From the NCBI GenBank assembly GCA_002189035.1, contig NEEC01000002.1:3397501-3461500 (forward strand): DNA of 64,000 nt. Direction: 5' to 3'. A model generated the notes under the pieces. The model did no database searches. It was given only the letters and a program-made list of their open reading frames with translations, and was not told the DNA's origin. The DNA comes from Utricularia gibba. Taxonomy: Eukaryota > Streptophyta > Magnoliopsida > Lamiales > Lentibulariaceae. Shown one piece after another: positions 52,754 to 64,000 of this stretch. Positions within the stretch are counted from its first letter, which is position 1, and each line of letters begins with the position of its first letter. The position numbers were made by a program, and so were the translations under genes.

Positions 52754-55602
52754 ATCTCCCTCTCTTAAGACGCTTCGTCCCCAAGCGTCAACATGGCATC
52801 ACAATTCATTCTCCACACCTAACACAACTATTACCCTCTGGCTGATTCGTCAGTATTGCCGCTCTGCTGTCTATCGCTATAGTTCATCGTTCCTTACACT
52901 CCTTACTAGGCTTAGGTCTCGCCTTTGTCCCTTGAAAGTGTTACTTGTCACTTCGCCATACTCACTGGCTTCGCTCCCCACATCTGGTGGCCTTCTACGA
53001 TGAACACATCTTGGTTGTGCAACCTCCTTGTGTTGCACCATGCTTCACTGCTCCTACTCATTAGTAGTTTGATCAATCGTCATGCTGGTTATACATCGCC
53101 CTCACAAGGTCTTGGGAGCCTCATTCCCTTACATGTCAGAACTTCTTCACCTCACCAAAATCACTCCCATGGGGATTATGGCCACTTGACTACGTCATCC
53201 CCCACATACTCTACTCACCAGCGTCGCTGATTTCCACTGTCTCTCTTTCTCGAGGAACTTGAGCCATCATTCTCTTGGGCATGATCAATTCAAGCCCTAA
53301 CGCCTTTATGTACGGGTACCATTTGTATAACGCTAGATGCTGGCTCCACATAGTGTATATCACCTTACACAAGTTCTGCCATACGCCTCTTCATGTCAGC
53401 TTCGTCCATGACGAGTCCTCTAGTGCCTTGCTGCTTTTCCTGATTGCTCTTCTAGGCGAGGGCTTCAATATGCTCACCCTCACACATCGATGGTCTTGTC
53501 CTTGTCCACGTATGCCTCGTTCCTACCAGGGTGTACTCAAGGCTGCAAGGCATGTATATGCATTCTTTTCCATCGCATCCCTAGTTCCTTCATGCCTAGC
53601 ATCTCAATTCTTGTAGTAGCCCTGGATCAATTCTAGGTTTCATGTGCTGTCAACTTCTTAACCATTCCCTTACTGCATCATGTATTCTTCCCAAGTACTA
53701 TCTAGCTCCTACCTACCCACGATCCCTTAACCTTGGAGTCATTTATGTATTGCTGTCGTTCTCCTCACTATTCCTGCCCCGTGCCCATGCATAGCTCGTC
53801 CCGCTTGTCTAACCTCACTCAGTTCATCCATCTTCGTTGCTACTCTACTTGGTTGTTATGAAGTCCTTAGCTGGTCGTCCCTAACCTTGCCACATCCTTT
53901 TTCCTAGGAGAAGTTCCCTTGATGCTGGTTGTCGATCACGCCTGGGGGTATTAGTTGTTTCCCCACGACCTTCCTTGGCATAGACACTACCTTGAACGAA
54001 ACTGGTCTTGCAACTTTGTCTTAGTGATTGCTTGCATCCTTGTGCTTCCACCCTATTGCCTTCTTAGTGCCATCCACCATCTCACAGTTTACTACCAAGC
54101 TCATATATCCCGCCTACACCATGGTGTACACAGTGTACACTCAAGGTGGCCTTGTAGTCATGTTCTCCCACTTCTTGAGGTGGCTAGTGCCTGAATTCCA
54201 CATTCATCTTGGAGTGCTCGACCACGTTGCTGGTCCAACATTAGTTCAAGGTGTATCCAAGGGGCTGATGTCTATGATCACCATATTCGTCTCCCACTAG
54301 TTTATGTGCCACCCCGTCACCTCGTTGATTCCATTAACGTGAGTGCTTTTGTATGACCATCTCCCAACCTTGGGAGTCCATTCTCCTAGATATCCTCTAG
54401 CTGCGTCCATCCTCAGACTAAGCAGCATCATCTCGCATAGTACCTTGAGGTGACCCTCATGTCCTCCTATATTTGATTTCCACACGACCTCCTCCTTGGT
54501 GCAAATCTAGAGTGTTCCACAAAAAGGATATCGTTGCACTCCCCGAGGGCACCCATCATTGCCGCCCATGTTGCTTCCTAAGTCACTTTGGATGCTCTAG
54601 TCACACGTTCAATCACCTGCTCCTCCATTCCCTCCCATCCTTGTGCTCACGCTGAGTATATGTAGTGTGTCTACTCGTTAGTTCCCCTACCTCCTTCACA
54701 TCACTGATTCGACATATGTCATACCGCACCCACTACCTCCCTAGGATTATTTTCGAGCTCTTCCCATACTCATCGGTGTGTCACCATGCATGTATGCGCT
54801 TACAAGATTGCACATGCTTGATTCCATACCTCCTACTTTTACCATGCGGCACCGTCGTTGCTCCCCATAGTCGTTTCCTGTGTTCTCTTATTTGGGGCTC
54901 GTGTGTGGTACACCTTGTCCCGTGCATTTTATCGCAAGCATCTCATGCCATGGTAGCCCTTGACTTCGTGCCCTTAACTCAAGTTCTGAAGAGAAGACAC
55001 TCTTAGAGTTGAAATCACTCCTCTCATTGCTATATCTCATTGCTATGCCCTTTCGTAGATTGCTCATTGCCCACACCTTTGCTAACCAACTGTATTTGTT
55101 GCACCATCGAAATAATCTGCCCCCAATACTGAACATATGCTCACCGAGATACCATGTCGCCCAAACTTCCTTGTATGTCCATCAATGACATCTCCATTCT
55201 CTATTAGTGTCATGCTTTCACAAGAATACCCATCCTTCCATGTTCCATGTGGTGTGTTGGCTTCAGCTCACCCTTTGAGGGTGTATAGCTCTTGTTGCAC
55301 GTGCTACTATCAATCTCCACTCATGGCGTTTCCCATGCCAATCACGAGCCCACCTCCACTAGGACTCAAAAATCCCTGTAGGCACAATCTATGTACGAAC
55401 ACTTAACTGCACGAGCTCTCTTCCTCAGTATCAATACACTCACCACTCATTGAGCTAACTCCCATACCAAGTCCCCATCTCTTGTTCATCTAGCAAAATG
55501 CTCACGATTAGAATCAACATGTACTCTCTCCTATCATACCTAGCAGCAGTGGGGCAGCAAGGGGAGCGAGTTTCCTATTCCTATTCCTAGCCCTTGACAC
55601 AA
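52754..55602 (-). other. Internal region of a degenerate LTR element, no coding domain recognised
   Basis: Lies between a purine tract plus 3' LTR start (52753) and a tRNA-Met-type primer site (55603-55618), both on -. The + strand is C/T-rich. No gag, RT or integrase phrase could be read in any frame, and the open frames of 60-113 codons look random. It could be the interior of a non-autonomous (LARD-like) element. Confidence 0.5.
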
Positions 55603-55618
55603 CCTGGCTTTGATACCA
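55603..55618 (-). other. Primer-binding site for initiator tRNA-Met
   Basis: On - TGGTATCAAAGCCAGG is complementary to the 3' end of initiator tRNA-Met with one mismatch (usual TGGTATCAGAGCC). It is two bases inside the LTR edge ...GGTCGTGACA (55621 on +). Confidence 0.85.
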
Positions 55619-55620
55619 TT

Positions 55621-55705
55621 TGTCACGACCCATACTCGTCTTACACGATATTGTCCGTTTTGGGCACCCAACCCTCATGGTTTTACGTTCTCCCCTTCTG
55701 GGGCA
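55621..55705 (-). mobile_element. Truncated 5' LTR end of the - strand element
   Basis: On + it reads TGTCACGACCC, then GATATTGTCCGTTTTGGGC and CTTCTGGGGCAAGGGCCTCA, a wording common in plant LTRs. It is cut off by the telomere-like tract starting about 55711. Confidence 0.7.
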
Positions 55706-55710
55706 AGGGC

Positions 55711-55785
55711 CTCATGCAAGATTAGGGTTTAGGGTTTAGGGTTTAGGGTTCAAGGTTCAGGGTTTAGGTTTTAGGGTTCAAGGTT
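55711..55785 (+). repeat. Interstitial telomere-like repeat (TTTAGGG type)
   Basis: About ten units of TTTAGGG and one-base variants (TTCAAGG, TTCAGGG, TTTTAGGG), the first four being exact. The tract lies exactly between the truncated LTR and the gene-side sequence. Confidence 0.92.
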
Positions 55786-58273
<2,488 letters not shown>

Positions 58274-58282
58274 TATAAATAG
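58274..58282 (+). promoter_or_regulatory. TATA box of the WAT1-related gene
   Basis: TATAAATAG lies 77 bp before the start codon at 58351, a normal plant core-promoter spacing for a short leader. Confidence 0.7.
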
Positions 58283-58350
58283 AGGGACTTGTTATATGAT
58301 GCAAAAGACTATTTGCCCTTCACAGAAGATAAAGAGAGGGAGAGACCAAG

Positions 58351-59969
58351 ATGTGTGGAAACGGGGTATTGGTGTTGCTTCAGAAGGCCAAACCCTTCTT
58401 GGCCATGGTCTTCTTGCAAGCTGGGTACGCTGGAATGGATATCATCTCCAAAGCTGCTCTCAACGATGGAATGAGCAACTACGTGTTCGTTGTTTATCGC
58501 CACGTAGTCGCCACCATCGTTATTGCTCCCTTCGCCTTAGCCTTCGACAAGTTAGTGCAGAAAAACTTATTCTCATTGTGGGTTTCTTTGTTTCCAGTTC
58601 ATTTCTGTGTAATCATGCATATTGTTTTGTTTTAGGAAAGTGAGGCCAAGAATGACGCTCGCCATTTTCGGAAAAGTTATGCTCCTCAGTTTCCTCGAGT
58701 AAGAGACGCAGCTCCGTTTTGCCTGTTCATGTTTTTGTTCTTTTCGAATTTGAAATAGTTGGTTAATGATGAGGTGATCATCAGGCCGGTGATCGATCAA
58801 AACTTATACTTTCTTGGCATGAAGTACACGACGGCCACCTTTGCGGCGGCCATGGCCAATGTTCTTCCAGCTATCACTTTCCTCATGGCCTTCGCTTTCA
58901 GGTTCATCTTGTTGCTTGCTCCTCCTCATGTTACTCCTAATTCTTCTAAACTTGAGGAGGATATTGGGTTTGGATTGCAGGCTGGAGAAGGTGAAGCTAA
59001 AGAGCATCCGAAGCCAAGCCAAGATAATTGGGACGGTGGCGACGGTGGCGGGCGCCATGATCATGACCTTGGTACTGGGCCCCGACATCGGCCTTCCATG
59101 GACTAGAAATGGAAGCTCTCATGCCCATCCTGAACAGCAAGGGGTAATCTCCTGGAACATTCCATCAAAGGAGCTGTTTTCATCACCATTGGATGCATCA
59201 GTTGGGCTTCTTTCATGATCCTGCAAGTAGACACTCATCCAACTCTTCTCTTACGTAATACTGTGTCTTCATAGCCACTGAGCTAACACTATTTGCAGGC
59301 GGTGACGTTGAAAACTTATCCAGCAGAGCTGTCCTTGACCGCATGGATTTGCTTGTTGGGCAGCTTACAAGGATCAGCGGTGGCGCTGGTGATGGAGAAG
59401 GGAAACCGAGCTGCCTGGTCCATCAAATGGGATACTAAGTTTCTCGCTGCAGTCTACAGTGTACGCCCAACACCAAGAAACGCACAATCATGAATTCTCT
59501 GACTTGGTCGCAGACTCACTTCTTTGGGAAAATTTGGCAGGGTGTGTTCTGCTCAGGAATTACATACTACGTACAAGGAGTGGTGATGAAAGAGAGAGGC
59601 CCCGTCTTCGTGACAGCATTCAGCCCTCTCAGCATGATCATTGTTGCAGTGCTCAGCTCCTTCATATTTTCCGAGAAAATGTTTTTAGGGAGGTAAATAT
59701 CAACCACTTAAATTACCTAACTTGATGCTAAATGGATCATATGATCAGAGGTCGTGAACTGTGCATGCAGGGTGCTTGGGGCAACAGTAATCGTGATAGG
59801 GCTCTATTTCGTAGTTTGGGGCAAGCAACATGACTACAAACTCCACGGAGAGCAAGAATTGCCTATCAAACAGCAGCAGCAGCAGCAGCAGCAAACCCCC
59901 AGCTTGGAACAAGTTTCAACAGCGACAGCAGCAGGAGGAGAAGAAGATGAGAGAATTACAGTAAAGTGA
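58351..59969 (+). CDS. WAT1-related / UMAMIT (nodulin MtN21-like, EamA) transporter
   Basis: Seven exons: 58351-58550, 58636-58698, 58784-58901, 58981-59226, 59299-59460, 59541-59694 and 59770-59969. The protein starts MCGNGVLVLLQKAKPFLAMVFLQAGYAGMDIISKAALNDGMSNYVFVVYRH. It has two EamA halves with about ten membrane segments: KVRPRMTLAIFGKVMLLSFLEPVIDQNLYFLGMKYTTATFAAAMANVLPAITF in the first, and YPAELSLTAWICLLGSLQGS and GVFCSGITYYVQGVVMKERGPVFVTAFSPLSMIIVA in the second. The family moves amino acids or auxin-related molecules across plasma or vacuolar membranes; the substrate here is unknown. The tail has a Gln run from a CAG repeat (59871-59893). Exon 4 needs a 1-nt shift near 59142, in a GGGG run, to go from HPEQQG to NLLEHSIKGAVFITIGCISWASF. 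Confidence 0.9.
59871..59893 (+). repeat. CAG microsatellite coding for polyglutamine
   Basis: Seven CAG plus one CAA codon in the cytoplasmic C-terminal tail of the WAT1-related protein. It is likely to vary in length between individuals. Confidence 0.9.
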
Positions 59970-62822
59970 TAAAGAAGTTTATTAGACGACATTAGTTATG
60001 AATGACAAATGTGCGAAAGTAATAAAGAGCACAGGTGTGGCGTGGCGTATGTGATTAGGACATGGTTAACCCAACACTCACCCACACGCAATGTCCATGT
60101 CACGTGGGGATTGAAACCACTCTTGTTTTGCTCTTGGTGGATTCACCACTCACGCTCCACTATCTGAAAAAGCAACTTCCGCCTCTCCCACTCGTAGCAA
60201 TCAAATTTATACGGACATTGTTGGTTGGGACTTGGGAGTAGTTCGAACCGGGACCGGTTCAGGTACAATATTTGTCAATCGTTTCGATTTCAGTTCACTA
60301 TTTCAATCTGGGAGTATTGTCGGAATTGGAATTTCTAGTAATTTCGTTCTGATTCATTTTCTTCTAATAATATAATTAACAGAAGTTGATTGTTCAAATT
60401 TTTCAAGTGTTAAATCCATTCCACTATGCGGTAATAATGAAGTTTCTAACCTCAAAAGATGATAATGAAGATTTTATTCATTAAAAATTTTGAATAAATA
60501 AGACTCTATTTAAATGCAGTTTGAATAAATGTTAGTTTGGTGTGAAGAAGACAATGAATTCATTCAATCATCAAAAACATTCTACATAAATTGTGATTAT
60601 ATCAATATAATTCTATAAATAGTATTCAAAGGTCATTTAGAATGAGTGTAACGCTATTGCAGCAAGGTTGCCTAGAGTGTAGGCATGAGTCTCTTCTTGA
60701 CGCCAATTTGACAACTCACAATGTTTTGCATCTAACCCATAAATGGAAGATTCATGTGGAACTAAATAATGCTATTATTTAGGTTTTTTTTTTTTCAGTG
60801 ATGAGGTATATGTTTGTCTTAGTAGCAAAATCGATTTGGTGTTTGTGGGATTTCAGGTGCATTTTTGTTGGTTTATAGTTAGTGGACTTGGATGAAATTT
60901 TTAGAGTGAAGGCATACAGGAATCTTTCTTCTGCAGCGGTTACCTAAGGTTTGCTCTAATTTTACACTTAGGTGTTGTTTTGGTGCACTCGTCCCTTTTT
61001 TTATGTCATAATAATGATCAGAGCAGAAATCCATCAGTGGATGCATACTCTAGGAAGAATTGATGATGAAATTAAAACCAAGCATCATTGGAGGCTTGAT
61101 GAAGAATTAATTTTTTTTCTTTAAATAATCAAAGTGGCATAACCAAATTCATGGAATCATGGTGCCTCATAACATTTGCAGGCCAACTAAATGAAGAGGA
61201 ATAAATGTAGCCAATCTGACTCTTAAATATCTACCAAGTAAATCAGGGACACAATGAACAAAAACGCTATCAAACTATATAAACATATAGTCAACTTCAA
61301 AACTATGCACTCTGATAAGAGCTCAGTGCTGAAAAATTAAGACCCAACCAATAGTTAATTTGGAGTAGTCCATAAATCACCAATTCTAGAGAAGTTAATA
61401 TTGAGGGGATAAGAGCTCAACAATGAAGAAGTACAGCCCAACCCAATTTAAGAAAAGCCTAGAGTATTTTAGAAAATGGTGGTAAACTTCAAGAAGAATT
61501 TAAAAAAACATAGAATAATCTAAAAATAATGAGTTTAGAATTATATAAAATGTTTCATATTATAGTATAAATAGGAGATTAAAGAATTTGGAAGTGTGTG
61601 AGTTGTAAATATCCTTTTGAAAACTAATAGAATCTATTCCTCAAAATTGTTGTTCTACACTCTACACTCTATGATATAATTGTCACAATTGTAATATTAG
61701 CTAACATAATGACACTAAAATGCAATAGTGAAAAATGTGGTGTCATAGAACTAACAAACACCTAGAACTTAAAGCAATCATATAAAATACAAATATTGAA
61801 GAACATGTCATCAATGATTAGAAATGAAAACTTAGGTTTAAGTCCGGTAATCGGCTGGCCATCTAGACTTTCATTGAACTTTATGACTAGAATATCAAAA
61901 TCTTTAAGATTGATTGGACTTTAAATCAAAATTGATCTTACATGTTTTTCATATTTTTTTGAATATAAAAGTTAAATATTATTTATAATTATTTTTATAT
62001 AATTTTTTAACTTGCATAATTTTATTTAAATACAAATCACATTATATTTTTTTTTATAAATAATGAGAATTTATGTTACATTTTTATTAATTTACATTAA
62101 TTATTTGATTAAAATTAATATTTATAATTCAACTATTTAATTTTATAAAATATCTTTTTAAAAAAAGAAGGATTGATCCGACCCGAATGAATTATATTTA
62201 TCGATTTTAAAATCCTATAGAATCGGGTCTCAACCTGACCCGAGCCCCAATTGTCAACTACAACACACTGGAAAATTTACCCAATCTAGAAAATTGGAGG
62301 TGGCACATCGCGAAAAATTTTTCTACTTGATCATAGAATTTCCATTAACTCGACAATTTGAGACTCTTAGAAAGATTTCAAAAACACTCAATTTGAATTG
62401 AGGGGCATGAGCATCACCAAGAAAGATTTCAAGAACCATGGAGCAGATGGATTCTTTGTAAATTCAAGCACGCGGATTTCACACCAGTTTTCCTGAATCG
62501 GGTGTTTGGGTAAACCCTCAGACAAACACCTGTTTTTTCTTGAATCTGAACCCTAAACCAGACGACCAAACCTGCCCTTACTCTTGCCATAAACCACTTG
62601 CTTGTGAAGAGATGGATGGATACTCAACCCCATTAGTAAGAGAACAATAGGAAAATCCCATGATTGATACTGACCCAAATACAAAGAAAAATGGCAAAAC
62701 ATATCCGGTGCAAACCACTTCTTAAACATCGGTAACATAACAAAAATAGTATTCAAAGAAAATCCAAGTGCCATCATAACATTCTACCGAGGAGGAATGA
62801 AACCAGAGAGAGCTATCAAAAG
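59970..62822. other. Intergenic, AT-rich
   Basis: No gene recognised. A GGACCGGTTCAGG palindromic patch lies at about 60252, and CCGACCC/GGGTCTCAACCTGACCCG motifs like hAT ends lie at 62178-62244, but no matching termini were found. A frame of 74 codons on - (62553-62777) has no recognised domain. The last part holds the 3' UTR of RPL23A. Confidence 0.5.
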
Positions 62823-63807
62823 TCATATGATTCCAATCTTGTTGGCAACATCCAGAGCATCATAATCCGGTGTCAACCTCACGTATGCCTTCTTAGTACC
62901 ATCCGGCCTGAAAGATGAAGACAATAGAGCCCAAGGAATCATCTACTAAACGTAATGAGAATGCTTGACATGACTCTTTGACGACCCACAAATTCATACG
63001 CAAGAAGCACCATTAAGAGGTAAATGAACGAGCATCCATATCAAAAAAGGGCATCAGCGCATAGTGATTAACTATGTCTTGACCCCTGCAGCAAATAATG
63101 CCGCCTCACACAGAGTTTCAGATAAGAGAACGAGTAGTACCTGATAAGAGTGTTGACCTTCTTGGTCTGTATGTCATACATTTTTTTGACAGCATCCTTG
63201 ATCTTTTTCTTATCAGCACGGATATCCACAATGAAGACTAATGTGTTGTTGTCTTCAATTTTCTTCATAGCAGACTCCGTGGTAAGCGGGTATTTCAGAA
63301 TCTGGTACTGGTCAAGCTTGTTGCGTCCTGGGGCGCTGACACGGGGATACTTGGGATTCCTGTCCTTCTTCAATGTCTTTGGCCTGTGAAAGGTAACGCT
63401 CGTGCGTATCTTCTTTGCCTTCTTCTTGAAGGTGGTTGAACCAGCTTTCACAGCTTTGGCTGCCTTCAACGCCTGAGCTTTCGGGTCCGACTTCTTGGTG
63501 GCATCAGCTATAAAAGATATTCAAAACATAATAATTTAGACTCGGATCATGTAACCCTAGAGGCGCATAGCACCTCACGTAAAACCCTAACAATGGCCTC
63601 AGGGAGCTTCCTTATCATGAGAATAGGGCTACAGCATAAAAGCGCCATGGATAAAGACAACCAAAAACGAATCTTGAGTGCACAGAAACCATATCTTACT
63701 GCAATACCGGGAATTCAGAGTGGCTCTACGCTCTAAGAACACAAATCAGAGAAGATCATTCGTTCCAATTAAGGCGAGGAAAAGCAATTACCTTTCGCAG
63801 GGGCCAT
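62823..63807 (-). CDS. RPL23A: 60S ribosomal protein L23a (uL23)
   Basis: Three exons on -: 63807-63792 (MAPAK and one base), 63507-63141 and 62907-62823, joined by GT-AG introns into 155 codons plus TGA. This is the normal length for plant L23a. After a basic Lys/Ala N-terminus it reads [59 protein letters not shown] and [35 protein letters not shown], the conserved uL23 fold. The protein binds 25S rRNA domain III at the polypeptide exit tunnel and is a docking point for SRP and nascent-chain factors. No disabling change was seen, so this is the clearest intact gene in the window. Confidence 0.97.
63582..63590. promoter_or_regulatory. Telo-box in the first intron of RPL23A
   Basis: AAACCCTAA, the telo-box found in promoters and first introns of plant ribosomal protein genes, lies in the 63508-63791 intron. 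A weaker relative, GTAACCCTAG, is at 63551. Confidence 0.75.
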
Positions 63808-63967
63808 TGTAACCAGATGTTGCCTGTACCTCTCGATAAAAGCACTCCGCTGCGAAAAAATTAAGAAGATGAGATGGGTGAAGCCACAAGATTCAATCCG
63901 AACAACGCTGTGAAAGAGAGAACCTGAACTGCCGCCGGCTAAGGGTTCCGGGTGCGGAAGTTGCAGA

Positions 63968-63974
63968 CTTTATA
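63968..63974 (-). promoter_or_regulatory. Possible TATA box of RPL23A
   Basis: TATAAAG on -, about 160 bp upstream of the RPL23A start codon. A position this far would imply a leader of about 130 nt. Confidence 0.45.
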
Positions 63975-64000
63975 GTTGTTGAAACACCAAGCCCATCATT

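Noticed and set aside
52925-55406. Frames of 80-113 codons on + in the C/T-rich region
   Set aside because: No domain, no conserved wording, and bounded by primer site and purine tract of a - strand LTR element.
62553-62777. 74-codon hydrophobic frame on - downstream of RPL23A
   Set aside because: Looks like chance coding in the 3' flank; no domain recognised and no splice-linked partner.

Overview
This is a window of plant nuclear DNA, most likely from a flowering plant. The evidence is short GT-AG introns, a plant-type VPS13 gene, a WAT1/UMAMIT transporter, a plant ribosomal protein gene with a telo-box in its first intron, TTTAGGG telomere-type repeats, and Athila-, Ty3- and hAT-type transposons. 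The species cannot be told from the sequence alone. All calls come from reading translations, splice junctions and repeat boundaries by eye; no database search was run.

Layout. (1) 1-2.1 kb: the C-terminal exons of a Ulp1-like SUMO protease, apparently cut by an LTR. (2) 2.2-2.9 kb: a complete non-autonomous hAT element with a perfect 8-bp target duplication. It carries about eight copies of a 56-bp hairpin repeat. (3) 3.1-20.5 kb: a long VPS13-like locus with about 45 recognisable exons, from the initiator MFEAH to the normal C-terminus. Four blocks of coding sequence are missing, and there are many stops and frameshifts, so it is a decayed lipid-transfer protein gene. (4) 20.6-21.0 kb: a decayed fragment of the 5' end of 25S rRNA. 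(5) 21-55.7 kb: a dense transposon nest. (6) 55.7 kb: a short telomere-like tract at the edge of the nest. (7) 58.3-60.0 kb: a WAT1-related (EamA) transporter gene on +. (8) 62.8-63.8 kb: the complete RPL23A (uL23) gene on -.

The nest can be read as a time series. A Ty3 element on - (34815-35336 and 50253-50345) was split inside its RNase H by a hAT element (35345-50252). That hAT was split inside its transposase by an Athila-lineage element (37090-49091). The Athila element then took up at least four more LTR insertions: a solo LTR at 37703-38868, an inverted LTR-PBS-gag fragment at 39067-40851, a solo LTR at 42843-44127 and a solo LTR at 45952-47016. A second Athila-type element lies at 26.3-34.6 kb and holds another solo LTR (31392-32842). 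Solo LTRs outnumber intact elements, so unequal recombination has been trimming the region.

Only RPL23A looks fully intact. The WAT1 gene has one apparent 1-nt frameshift in a G run that could be a sequencing error. I found no new gene system. The most unusual structures are the two 56-bp hairpin arrays associated with hAT sequences, the VPS13 gene that lost whole internal exon blocks, and the rDNA and telomere-like scars that flank the transposon nest.
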